The notes below the pieces were generated by a model. It did not search any database, was not told the DNA's origin, and saw only the letters and a program-made list of their open reading frames with translations. Positions 24,534 through 35,776 of a stretch of DNA of 54,329 bases are shown here, piece after piece. The DNA is from Fragilariopsis cylindrus CCMP1102. Taxonomy: Eukaryota; Bacillariophyta; Bacillariophyceae; Bacillariales; Bacillariaceae. Position numbers and translations under genes: made by a program. Numbering within the stretch: the first letter of the stretch is position 1; every line of letters starts with the position of its first letter. The stretch spans positions 1-54,329 of the forward strand of contig FMBT01000147.1 of assembly GCA_900095095.1 (NCBI GenBank). Reading direction: 5' to 3'.

Positions 24534-25338
24534 CTATTAAAGAATTGTTTTTAAGTTCTGCACCTGCATGGATGTAAGTAACATTTAAAAAGATCAGGCT
24601 GGTGTGGAGGCCTTTTCACAAGCAACTTTTAATGTGTGTATCTCTGTGAGTGAGTCACATTTTGTTCTGCTTACATTAAGACCCTGGAGACATGTACAGT
24701 TGGTTCCAGACAGTTGAGTTTTTAAACTGTATATAAGTCTTTGGTTGGTTCAATTGGCAAGGTCTACAGGGGGGGGGGGGGGGGGCTAGATGGTAGCCAT
24801 ATACAGTAGTAAGAAGTTGCAATTGATTTGGTGGATTCATCATATTTCAATCGCTTATAATTTAATGTGAGACTACCATACTACTAATTAATAGTTAGCT
24901 AGTGGGAGCATGAAGTATCTCAATGAAGAAGTGTATAGAGGACTATTCCTAAACTCTGACTACAGTTAGTTGTATTAACTGCTATAAGTTCCCATTCTTT
25001 TGTTTGTGTGAACAACAAACGAAATACTGATTTACTTCATCAATGAACAATATGTAAAATGAAGGTCCTGCCTTGTAATAGTAGTCAAATTTTTGTACAT
25101 TCACAACAAATTGAAATAAACGATCGCAAGATGATTGCGAAAGTACATTAACGAAATGGCGTTTCATGGCCAGGAAAACTACCACAAGTAGACATTAAAA
25201 TAGATATTTCGTTTCGAAATACTAGTTGAAAATAAAAGACGCATATCAAGCAAAATATAGGAAACATAATGTTCTCACATTGGGATGATGGGGGGGGGGT
25301 GTTCTTCATTATAATATTAACTGTTTGTTACTATATGT
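23236..25338. other. Intergenic, about 2.1 kb
   Basis: No gene recognised. Holds (TAGC)n near 24230-24247, (ATC)n at about 24498-24532 and a poly-G run of about 15 near 24770-24785; a shorter G run lies near 25290. The 67-codon minus ORF at 24982-25185 has no support. Confidence 0.65.
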
Positions 25339-25677
25339 TTATTTCCCAGCACGTTCGGCAAGTACCTTCTTCACTGCCTTTTGTTCTTCCAGTAAGAAAG
25401 CTCTTAAGATACGTTGCTTCACACAACCAGCACAGGCGGAACCACCGTAGGCACGTGACACAGTGCGTTCTCTCTTTTTCAAAGCATGGTATTGACTCGA
25501 TTTGTGATGTTTGATACCTTGCAACATACATTGACAATCACTACATTTCGGTCCTTTTGTTGTTTTGTACACACGTTGTGCCTTCAGTTTGCCACCGGGT
25601 GTTCGTACCGGACGAGCCTTGTGCTGTCGTGTATTGTAGCAATGTCTTCCGACTCTAGTCCAGCGTGAATCACCCAT
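25339..25677 (-). CDS. RPL34: 60S ribosomal protein eL34
   Basis: Structural protein of the large ribosomal subunit. A single uninterrupted 112-residue ORF, normal length for the family. It has the basic start (WTRVGRHCYNTRQHKARPVR), TPGGKLKAQRVYKTTK, and the two CxxC pairs of the eL34 zinc site (CSDC and CAGC), with the signature SRAYGGSACAGCVKQRILRA. A possible 5' UTR intron is suggested by a strong donor (GACAG then GTAAGC, at about 25983 on the minus strand) and an acceptor (TTCTACAG) near 25723, but this is not proven. Divergent from the eL36 gene. Confidence 0.97.
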   Translation of the reverse strand: MGDSRWTRVGRHCYNTRQHKARPVRTPGGKLKAQRVYKTTKGPKCSDCQCMLQGIKHHKSSQYHALKKRERTVSRAYGGSACAGCVKQRILRAFLLEEQKAVKKVLAERAGK

Positions 25678-26333
25678 ATTTTAATAATTTGATTTGATTT
25701 TAATTAATTGAATATGGTACTGTAGAAGGATTAAAAAATGCACGGCAAAGAAAGGTAGAAGAGGGTCAGAATAAGGAAAATCAACGGGTAAATGAATGGA
25801 TTAACTTCGTCTTACTGCCGACGCCTAATTTAGATAAGTTGATCGCAACAATAAAGAAAATGCCGCATGGATTCTTAACTAGGAAACAAACTTCTATAAG
25901 GAGTGAAAGTCTTGGCATCTCTACATCAATAGTTATTTGATTTATCGTCGTCGTCGTCGTCATCGTCGTCGTCTTGCTTACCTGTCTTGACAAATAAAAT
26001 TGCAATTTGTATGGAACAAAATGTATTTTATGTTGAATAAAGGAAATCGCGTTATAAAACGGTGGGAGGCGAAAAACGATAATTTAATTACTTTTTATGC
26101 GCGTATGAAATTTTTGTAGTAGAGGAGGTAAGTGTTTCGTACTAGATTTGTCGTAGAATCTACCTAAGGTCCTTCCTTTGTACGGACACCATTTTTACGC
26201 TCTTCCCTCACGCATCAACAAACAACACAACTTAGCCACCGTGTTACTGTGATTGTTGCTTTTGTGCTTGTAATAATCAATCTACAATACAATACAAAAA
26301 TAAATAAATATATAATATATATACATATCAACA
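25678..26333. promoter_or_regulatory. Shared upstream region of the divergent eL34 and eL36 genes
   Basis: 656 bases separate the two start codons. Includes a GAC/GTC simple repeat (about 25937-25975) and a TA-rich stretch just before the eL36 start. Coordinated expression of the pair is inferred from the arrangement, not shown. Confidence 0.5.
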
Positions 26334-26932
26334 ATGGCTCGCACAGGGTACGCAAAGGGAGTCGCCAGTGGTCACGTTACCACTGAAAGACCAAAGAAGT
26401 CAAGCCTTCTCACCGAAAAGGGGTACGTTAACTGTTACGATTCTATCGCTCTTAGCTATTTTTCTGTTGTTGAATTACCTTTTTGCTGACGAGACGTTAT
26501 AAGGCTTCGTGCAGGACATGGCATGACCTTTTGCAGTTGTGTTGTGCTATAGTTCTATACGTTGTGCTTATCGCGTTTATCTCTTTTTTTCTATTTCTGT
26601 TGTATTTATGAATCCTTTCGACTCACCCATCTATTTAATTTCTTTGTTGTTCTTTGTGTAAACCATAATAATACGATTTATATATAAAACTACTACAGCA
26701 ATCGAGTAAAAGAACACTTTTATGTCGAGAAATTGCACGTGAGGTGGTGGGACTCTCACCTTATGAACGTCGAATTTTGGATATGATCAAAACTGGTGGA
26801 TCGGCTGCGGATAAGCGTATTTACAAATTTGCCAAGAGACGTTTAGGATCGCATAAACGTGCGTTAGCCAAGAGAGAAGATATTAAAGAAATCAACTCCA
26901 AGCAGAGAGCTCGTGCTGCTGGTGCCAACTAA
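26334..26932 (+). CDS. RPL36: 60S ribosomal protein eL36, two exons
   Basis: Large-subunit ribosomal protein. Exon 1 (26334-26422) reads [20 protein letters not shown] and KKSSLLTEK. Exon 2 ends at 26932 and reads [34 protein letters not shown] and [18 protein letters not shown], matching eL36 throughout. The donor is GG then GTACGT. With the sequence as given, the acceptor that keeps frame is the AG at 26705-26706 (exon 2 from 26707), giving a protein three residues short at the junction. The better polypyrimidine-type acceptor (TACTACAG, exon 2 from 26699) would fit if one G were missing from the G-run at the donor. About 100 residues, as expected. Confidence 0.97.
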
Positions 26933-27800
26933 ATATTTACAACAAATTACTAACTAAAGAAATAAAGTCATACCCCGAACAAGCCTCTTTCTTTTTAATC
27001 CAATACTATACGAAACATTCCAATAATACATATACAACCAAAAATACACTGATCCATTCATTACATGGACTATCTACTGTGCTCGGGATAAAGAATTTGA
27101 GCATACACATGATATAGATCGTTTTGTATTGATCCTGAATTCAATTATCTTCACGCTTCGAACTTGAATTCATCGTTACTTGTCATGTTTTTAAATTAGA
27201 AACTTAGTTTATCCATGTCACAATAATTCTCAGACGAAGAACATGGTGGTAACTTCTTAGTTTTCTCCAAGTTTGTGATGCTTTTTTGCAGGTACTAATT
27301 ATTTTCATGGATGTGTACCGTAGATATGATTGTGTAAATGATTGCCGTGTCCTTCACCTACAGAACAATTTGTAGGTCTAGAAATAAGTGGTGCATGGAG
27401 TTCGTTTACCAGTAGCTTTGAATAAAGTAGGCAAGAATTGTCGAAGTAAGACGAGCTAGAGATTGATTCTTCATGCTACATGTTCAAAAGATTGAATGTA
27501 GTTTATCATTCCACCAGACCAAAATTAGAGATATTCAAGTAAAGATTATTCGATACAAACTAGAGCAGCAATTGCAATATCCATGAATTATATATATGAC
27601 ATACAGTAATGAAATACATCTTGAGAAGAATGAAAAATAAGTTCGAATGTAAAATATATAATATAAGAGATGCTTTAGTATTTTGGAGGTATTATATTTT
27701 GATTTAATCTGTTCTGCTTTAACCCACAATAACGAACAACAAATTGGTCATGCTTGTATATACCCAAATATATAACATTGTCATAGCTTACTTTAAGATA
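26933..27800. other. Intergenic between convergent genes
   Basis: Lies between the 3' ends of eL36 and the methylene-THF dehydrogenase. AT-rich; no gene or RNA recognised. Confidence 0.65.
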
Positions 27801-29406
27801 CTACTTTTTCAACAATTGCATTGCCAAAATAACAGTCAATACGGCTGCCGAATACGCCTGCAACCGTACACTCCAAATAGATTGGCGTTCATTATTGCTG
27901 TTCTTATCACTGCTTGCACCGGCAATTGCATCGGTCTTGTTGTTACGAGCATGAAATTGCTCATATAGTCTCATCAAATTACGCTCTAACATCGCCACTG
28001 TTACTTTTCCAACTTGAGAAACATACACAACACCAGGAATTTGTAACAATTCCTCTTCCTCGACATTTTTAAAAGATGCCACATTGATCACAGTCGTATT
28101 TGGTTTAACCCATTCAGTTGGGAGCTTATAATTCTTAGTGGGAACACCGGTAACGACAATTGACGACTATTAATGAGAGGGAGAAAAAAAAATGGAATGC
28201 ATGAGAAAAACATAAAATTATCGAAAGGATGCATCAATATATACATGGAATTATTATATGTTTTTGTCAAGAAAGTATTTGTCCGATACTGTACAGTAAG
28301 TAAATTCAGTACAAATGAAAAAGCGACTAGATTTGATACAACAGTTTCCATTTCAGATCGTGTCGATTCATTCATTTTTTGTTTCTATTCCTTACCTTTC
28401 TCACGCAAGATTCTGGCGTCACGCTGTCGTCACAGGCATGTAAACGACCATCTCGAAACATATAAATACTATTGATATCGACGGAGTAGACATCGGCACC
28501 ATCGTTGGCTAACATGGCTGCGAGCGGTCGTCCGACGATTTCACTTCGATTGATGACAGTCACTGTCTTACCCTCCAATTTACGTCCCACCGGTTTGGTA
28601 AAGTCATAACAACCCGGACAAGACTCGATAATTTTCACCACGCTTAACGCGGTGCAGGGCAGCAGACATTTTTGATTATTTGTTGGATAATCGAGGAATC
28701 GTACGTTACGGTAGAGATTGGTGCGGTAGGAATGACATAATCCCTCTACGTCACACTTGTGACTAATAGTATCACGTAAATAATCGTCTTGAGATTCTCC
28801 CGAAAAGGATTCCTCCTGTCCGAATATTGGATAGTAGACGATAATACCATGCACACGAGGGTCGTCGTTCGCATCGATGAGGGCGGCTTCCACTTCGATC
28901 GGATCATCTAGTGTTCGTAATTCGTATCGTAATCCATCGGCACGACAGGCCTTGCCGGTCCATTCGGCGTATTTTCGAGCGGCGGGGTCCTTATTCGCCA
29001 ACAATCCTACTAACAGAGGAGGTTCTAAAAAATCAATTTAAGGAACAATGAATGTAACGTTTTTGAGCAAGAATAACGTACATGATGAGATTGGGGGTAC
29101 GGGGAATAATATACGTCGCGGAGATTGTGCGATGAAAACAACAACACACGCATCTCATAATCGTAATCATAAATCAGCCAAGAATTGAAATCTCATCTCA
29201 TGCTGTGACGACGACAAGGAACACGAAACATTTTTCAACGTACCGATTCCAGCTTGTTTCATAGCTACAACCTTTGCCTTAATTTCATTACGAAATGATT
29301 TAGCAACAATGCTTGCATCCATCTTGGTCCCTTTCGCAGGATCAGCCATCACCAGTGGCTTTCTTTCCGAGGATTTAACTGTGGATGACATCATATCATG
29401 AAACAA
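27801..29406 (-). CDS. Methylenetetrahydrofolate dehydrogenase (NAD+), MTD1 type, with a C-terminal hydrophobic tail
   Basis: Oxidises 5,10-methylene-THF to methenyl-THF in one-carbon metabolism. Three exons on the minus strand: 29406-29244 (start MFHDMMSSTVK or the nearby MSSTVK), 29024-28396 and 28166-27801, with phase-1 and phase-0 introns. Matches yeast MTD1 rather than bifunctional FolD: GLLANKDPAARKYAEWT, HGIIVYYPIFG, KCDVEGLCHSYRTNLY, LPCTALSVVKIIE, VINRSEIVGRPLAAMLANDG, VVVTGVPTKNYKLPTEW, QVGKVTVAMLERNLMRLY. All exons read without frame breaks. Beyond the usual end there is a polar linker and a hydrophobic stretch (AYSAAVLTVILAMQLL) followed by KK, which looks like a tail anchor. That tail is unusual for this soluble family and suggests membrane attachment, which is inference. 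Confidence 0.94.
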
Positions 29407-29884
29407 AAAACTAGAACTTCTTAATTGGATATATTAGATACTTTATTTATTTATCTCGTTTTTTTTTGTTGCCAGTATTCTTCTTGTAGAGAGGGAACGG
29501 ATATGAATGATGATCTATTTTGCTTTGGTCAGTGTTGTTCTTGTACTTCGATTACTGAATGTTTGTTACGAATACTTTGTTGACGTTTTTGTTGTTCTTA
29601 TCGTTGTCGTTGTTGATGTTGTCGTCTTGCTTGTGATTGCCTGAAACATGAATTTGGTGTGCTGTCACGAATGATTGGTGTGAGATCCTCGATGTAATTT
29701 CACGATTGGCGATCCAATCATATTCGTCAAAATTTAGTGTGAAAACTAGATGTATGGAGAAAAACCTATGCAATACAATACAATACTCAGTGCACTCAAG
29801 TTCAGATCGCAAGATGGAAAATTTCTCATAACACACTACATCACTTATTTTAATTCCATCTGAAGGATCTGAGTCATTCAGCAG

Positions 29885-30140
29885 GATCTATCAGCAAACA
29901 TGCCAAACATACACATTGATAATGGGTTCTATACTTACTATACTATGCCACAGTTCATTAATATAATATAGCAATGAATGATAGACACTTCTGTATGAGT
30001 ACTTTTACTTTAATTCGTTCATCAAATATAACCGCTCTCCTCTGCACCTCTTATGATGATTCAAAATTTGCCCATCCCTATACAATCTTGAGAATATAAT
30101 ATGGTCCAATCGAATTCCCATTGTCATGTTGGTGTGAATG
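29885..30140. repeat. Dispersed repeat, copy 2
   Basis: Collinear with 8165-8610: AACATACACATTGATAATGG, then GCACCTCTT followed by ATTTGCCC and CTATAC, then ATTCCCATTGTCATGT. Shorter than copy 1. Confidence 0.5.
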
Positions 30141-30690
30141 CTTTCTTCTTTTAGTCCTAATAATGCACATATAAAGTAATTGTGTGCTGCTGTCCAGCAA
30201 GAACCAGCCAGCCTGTTGTTGTTGGCTGGCCTAATGAAATGTTAGGAAATGTGTAGTACTATACTGTAGTCACCACTCTTTCTGGGATTCATCCTTCATT
30301 AATTGAGACACAATCAGCAGAATAAGAAAAATACTGGGCCTTGCTAGTTTTGTCTAAATCTGTATCATCCGGTACTCTTTTCTCTCACATTATTTCGATG
30401 TTTTTTTTGTCACATTTATTCATGTAGATGCGGTTGATGAACAGGAAAATAGGGTGGAACAGGCAGAGAGGTGCGTGCACAAAAAATCCTTGCTCTGCTG
30501 TCTGAGAACATGCTTGTTGTAGTGTGCTTGTACACTTACTTGCCAGAAAGATCGGTGTTCTTTAAGACACAAAAACAACAGTATGACTGTATTTTTTTTG
30601 CAAATAGTGGTGTAGTTAAATAAAACTATTGATCAACTGCCTAAGTCAGTGCTACGGTACAATAGTTATGTAAAATTGTGGTTTTTAAAA

Positions 30691-30800
30691 CACGGCGAAG
30701 TAAAATTGGATTAAAAAAAACACGGCGAAGTAAAATTGGATTAAAAAAACATTATGACGAGTGAAATGAAAAGGACCAAGCAGCGAAGGTCATTTCACTC
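30691..30800. repeat. Tandem 30-base repeat followed by an 11-base inverted repeat
   Basis: A unit starting CACGGCGAAGTAAAATTGG occurs at 30691 and again at 30721. It is followed by perfect inverted arms GAGTGAAATGA (30759-30769) and TCATTTCACTC (30790-30800) with a 20-base loop. It lies about 265 bases upstream of the TPR gene start. Could be a regulatory hairpin or a mobile-element end. Confidence 0.7.
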
Positions 30801-31064
30801 AAAAAATCCCACTTATAACCACGCTCTAATCGCACATGCATTTGTGATTTTTTTGCTCAGCATTATTTTTATCGTGACGATTCTTCATGTTCTTGTTCTT
30901 TCATAAACAACAGACATCATAAAATAGTACAGTCTTAATACGAGGAAACAGATCTCTGTGCAGTATCAGCTTCAACGAAACAATCACACGTATATTAACA
31001 GAAAAGCAGCAGCTAGCGAAGGGTACACAAACCCATCATCGCTCATATTATAGATATCAAACAT

Positions 31065-33512
31065 ATGGTTTCTCCACTTCAACGAATATCTCGAAGGTTC
31101 AGTACCGGAACTTCTAATAGTACTATTGCTAAAACTAGTAGTAGTCCTACAGTTAAGACCTTGCTAAATGATGGCAACAGTAGCAGTAGCAGCAATATAA
31201 ATAGAAACAGCAGCAACAACAACAACAACAATTCAGATAGTAACAACTCTATGAAAACGCATGAGGAAGACAACTTGAACAATAAATCCTCTCGCCGCAG
31301 TAGTAGTAGCCGCCGTTATCGTCGACACACGATGGATCATCAAATCCATGATGAATATACGGCAGTATCATCTCTTCAATCGGCAATAACGACAGAGAAG
31401 TTGGACGAAGGAACTTCTTTAGTAGTGATGAACAACGATTATGATGAGATGGGTGATGATCCTATCGCTTTGACTACAAGTTCTTCCCATATTCGTCGCC
31501 TACATAGAAATAGTACCGGTCATTTGACTGCGTGCGGTAACCATTCCACTAGTAGTGATAGTTCCTCGATCATCCTTGCATCGTCATCAACACCAAGTGG
31601 TTCGTCTTCCTCCCCGACGAAGACAACAACCACATCCAATTCGACGACATCCACAAAGAAAACGACGAGAGGATCGAAACAGAAGCGACGGTCCTCATTT
31701 GCCAAAGCAGCCTCGTCAGTCCTCGCTACATCACGCAATTGGTTGTCCACACCAAGTAGAAGCAGCAGTAGTGGTAGTAATAGTAATAGTAGCAACAATA
31801 GCAAGAACAGTAACACACCCACCATGTCAAGTTTTCGGGAACAGTCTACGAACAATAATGGGTGTGATGGTCCTAACGTGATGCAGCAGCGCTGGTACAC
31901 ATCGGAACAGACCCGGCTCCATTCTTTGGCGGAAGAAATGTATTTGGGGGAGAATTTGGGTCGAGCGATTGACTATTGGGAGCAATCATTAGAGCTAGCG
32001 GGAAAGAATACAAAATACAGTAATTTAACGGATAAGACAAAAGTTTGTGTATGCTCATGGATTTGCACTTTCAAGAAAGTCAGAGGCTACAACTAGAAGA
32101 AAAAGAATGTCCGAAACAACAACAACAACAACAACAAGAGTCATCGACTATTGAAAGAATGCCATTTTCTATGAGTAGGTGCGACGGTTCATCGTCGACG
32201 ACGGACATCAGTATCCGTAGTTTGAGCTTAGAAGAAGCAATCATGCCATCATTCCAATCTCAGGAAAAAACAGAAACAGCAGTACTCGTCGTCAAACAAT
32301 AGCAGTCTTGATTATCATAAACGAAAAGCTAAAAGGGTGGCTCATCAAATCAAATCTGTATTGGTACAACCAACCTGGTTGCGACGTAACGTTTCGTTAA
32401 TGGAATTTCTGTGTGACGCGGAGCTTTGGGAGCTCGCTCTCATTGTGGCTAATAAACTCATAGGGGGGGAATCATCATCAGAAGATGGAGAACAAGGGGA
32501 CGATAAAGATATTCATAAACGACCATCGGAAGAAAAATTGACAGTTAGTCCAAAAAGACTCGCTACACTACATTTCAACATATCTTCCCTTAGGTTACAT
32601 AGTCACCGACAGGGCGAAGCTCTTCGGCATTTACAAGCGACCATTCAGTGCTTGGAACAGGTTCCAATTGATCAACGAGATATGACCATGTACGTACAAG
32701 CATTACAATTGGTAGCTGCCGAGTATCAACAACAAGGAAAATCGATGTTGGCGTTGCAATCTTACGAAGAACAGAGGAAGCACTCACCTTCCGAACAACA
32801 TGCTCGTATCTCCTGTCAGATAGCGGAAGTATACATTTCTGAAGGTCAATTAGAACTAGCTATCAAGGAACTCGAGGCGGCGCATGATCTGCATCACAAT
32901 AATAATAGTAATAATAACAATGATGATAATGATGATGATGATCAAGCCACGGGAAAGGCTACGATCTCTGCTATTCGATTGCAACTGCTGCAAACCAAGG
33001 GTGATGTATACTGTCGTCTCGGTCGCATGGATGAATCCATGCAAGTGTATCAACAGGCTTTGCGGGAAACAAAAAATCCTGCCGAAGAAGCAAAACTTCT
33101 GTACATTATGGGTCGATTGTGTATTCGTATGGGACGAACACAAGACGCTATTTCTTGCTTCACGCATGAATTGGAGATCACTCAACGTGAATTAGGTGCT
33201 CATCATCTCTCTGTGAGCGTAATTTATCAAAGTATCGCCAAGATCTACGAAGAGATAAGCGACTACAACATGAGTATTTATTATTACAACAAGGCCTTAA
33301 AGATTGAGTTGTCTGTCATGCAAGATCTTCATTCTGTCGTTTCCTCGTGTAGCAAATGCGATACGGCCCGGATGTGTGATGTACATGCCAATATCCGTTC
33401 TCAACTGCTAGGACAAATCCGTGAAACGAAAAAGAATCTTGGTCGTATACATTTTAAACTAGGTGATTTTGATGGTGCACTTAAGGCAAGTCTCGGAAAT
33501 GATCAACTTTGA
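31065..33512 (+). CDS. TPR-repeat protein with a Ser/Asn-rich N-terminus
   Basis: About 815 residues if the two breaks are closed. The first 270 or so residues are low-complexity Ser/Asn/Thr with basic patches (SSRRYRRHTMD, TRGSKQKRRSSF), then QTRLHSLAEEMYLGENLGRAIDYWEQSLELA, a first TPR. The frame changes near 32035 and returns near 32290, with a poly-Gln run between. The C-terminal 390 residues hold several more TPRs: GEALRHLQATIQCLEQVP, GKSMLALQSYEEQ, GQLELAIKELEAAHDL, GRMDESMQVYQQALRE, GRTQDAISCFTHELEI and DYNMSIYYYNKALKIE. The spacing resembles kinesin-light-chain-type TPRs, so a protein-interaction scaffold is likely; partners are unknown. The two breaks cancel, consistent with sequence errors. 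Confidence 0.82.
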
Positions 33513-34501
33513 GTTAGGAATGAGTTGTGAAGACAAACACTCGGAAACAAAAACAAATAGAAGACATTGCCATCACAAAGTTGCGTATTAGTATTTCAAC
33601 ACTACTTGATTATTGAAGAAAGGGAGAAATTGGGTTTAGCCCAATTGGTCGGATGACGATAACAGCAGTGAGCTGCTTTGGTCGCTACTACCAATACATG
33701 TAGAGAAATAATTATCTAATAATCAATTGTTAAACGTGTATACGAATCGACGTTGTATTGTTTAATTTGAGGGTTAATAGCGTAGTACATAAGAATATTT
33801 GCCTGAAAACTACCCGAGAACTAATAAAGTTATACAACGTATGAAAGATAGGCTCTAGAAGAATATGCTACAGGCTAACTGATCACAAAATCCGCCCATA
33901 TTTTTTTCTACCCTTAGTTTGAAGAAGCTCTGACTGCACAAGAGGTATCCAAAGGTATTGACACGTCAACTCTAGCTACTGTAGCTAGTTAATCACACAC
34001 AATAATTTCTGTGTGGAAGACAGATAGATGCTCCCTGTCTCATATTATTAGAGCTATAGAAAGTGAATCCAGTATCAAAATAATTTGAGAGGAAAGACAA
34101 CAAAATCATTTCCTTGCTCTGGGACCTGCACTGGTACTCTACAACAAGAAGGACGCATACACATCATTATCAATTGCTATACAAACATGCCAAATACCAC
34201 AACCAATTACTGGTTCAGATTCAATAACTGTACACATATCTTACCTCTCTGCTCACTGTATGGTTTCTTACCTAACTTGCAAAAATCCTAGGCATACAAT
34301 GTCTATCTGCAGCACAACATTTATTTCTTCTTCTATTTTTGATGTGTGCAAAACAACACAAAAAAGGCAAATTCAATGATCTTTGACTTGACATTGATTA
34401 CAATAGATTCAAAAATAACATTGACCACTTCTTCATTACTTGCAGCTGGGCTGTTTGCAAGGCCCTCTACCCCTCTAACTAACATGCTTGTACTAGAGAG
34501 A

Positions 34502-34534
<33 letters not shown>

Positions 34535-34907
34535 GTATAGTATAAAAATAATGATACACCCCTCCAACTACTGTAGCATGCTTGTACTTAAGATAGAGCA
34601 TGTGTACATATATGAATGTGAGTCGTGCACCTATCACATATATGAAAAAAGGGGGGGAAGGGGGGATGTGTATATAGGGTCCTATATATATACGCTATAA
34701 CGACCTGCGTTTACTAGCTTATTATTATAAAATTCTTAAAGAAATTAACTGACTCACTAATTGCAAACGCAAACGTACCAAAAATAAGAAATAAGTAGAA
34801 TGCAATCGTTACTGTACTGTACATAAAAACAAAAGCAAAAACCTCAACGACATACAGTACGAATATCAACAATGTTACTCCACAAGGAATAGCAACGTAA
34901 CTACAAC
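33513..34907. other. Intergenic, about 1.4 kb
   Basis: An inverted repeat AATTGGG-TTTAG-CCCAATT near 33627-33645, shortly after the TPR stop, could form a small hairpin. (AT)n lies at about 34502-34533. A segment near 34180 resembles the first block of the dispersed repeat. No gene recognised. Confidence 0.6.
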
Positions 34908-35776
34908 ATGGGATCAGTAGCCAAACGCCTCGGTCAACTCGCCGCTCTCTCGCTGGAGAGTGAGTCCTCCAAAATTCTAAGAACCATCCAACCGAACAAA
35001 GTTCCCAACTCTCTATCGCAACGTCTCGATACCACACTGAAAGATTCACATGATATGAAAGTATTTGGCATGGGTACCCTGGCATCCATGGCCAGCAGAG
35101 AACGGTACCTGAGGTTTACCCACGCGATGTACGGCGTGTATTCTACCATGGAGGAGGAACTCGACCGTTGCTCTGTCGATCAACTACCACCAACACTGAA
35201 CAGCAACGATCACGCATCGGCGAAAATAGTGCCATCGCACATTTTTGGAATAGACACTCGGAGATACTGCGTCGAGCCGAGAAGCTCAAAAGTGATATAC
35301 TTGACATATCGCCTCAACATACGGTATCGTTGTCGTCGTCGGAATACACGACTGCGACGGAAGAATACAGGAACGCACTACGAGATGCAGGAACTAAAGA
35401 CCGTGAGGACGGTGGGGGCCGATTACTAGGACATGCCTATACGAGATACCTCGCAGATTTAATGGGTGGACAGGTTCTTGGCACGCCAACGCGCTTGGCA
35501 TTGGGTTTGGAGATGGATGGATCGCCGCGGCAATACTCATTTACGTTTCCGGTCGATCGTAAGAAATATGTGGAGGATCTGTATCACGACTTGAACGAAG
35601 CTGGTCGGTTGATGGACGATGATGATGATGTCCGGTTGGAGGATGCAGTTGCAGAAGCTCGTGCTGCGTTTGGGCATAATGTCAAGGTGTATTCGGAAGA
35701 ACCATTCGTGCTGGATTCGGTGATTGGATTGAAGAATATTATAAGTGGTTGGGTTGATAACAAAATAAGACTCTGA
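34908..35776 (+). CDS. Heme oxygenase family protein, one frame break
   Basis: Expected to cleave heme to biliverdin, CO and iron. About 289 residues. The N-terminal half (from the ATG at 34908) has LKDSHDMKVFGMGTLASM and RYLRFTHAMYGVYSTMEEEL, whose His (about residue 72) is a candidate heme ligand. One frame break near 35200 leads into AIAHFWNRHSEILRRAEKL, then GGGRLLGHAYTRYLADLMGG. This last is very close to the heme oxygenase signature (HAYTRYLGDLSGG in animal enzymes). The end has FGHNVKVYSEEPFVLDSV. No clear plastid presequence or C-terminal anchor is visible. Ser and Asp replace some usual residues in the signature region, so the activity should be read as probable, not certain. Confidence 0.85.

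Larger units (their letters stand above)
29407..31064. other. Intergenic, divergent, with repeats
   Basis: About 1.65 kb between the MTD1-like (-) and TPR (+) genes. Contains copy 2 of the dispersed repeat and a 30-base tandem repeat with an inverted repeat, listed separately. No gene recognised. Confidence 0.65.

Noticed and set aside
24765-24790. Poly-G run as a regulatory element
   Set aside because: Likely a simple homopolymer; no flanking structure or gene nearby.
25781-26005. 74-codon minus ORF between the ribosomal protein genes
   Set aside because: Built on a GAC/GTC simple repeat; more likely part of the eL34 leader or intron.
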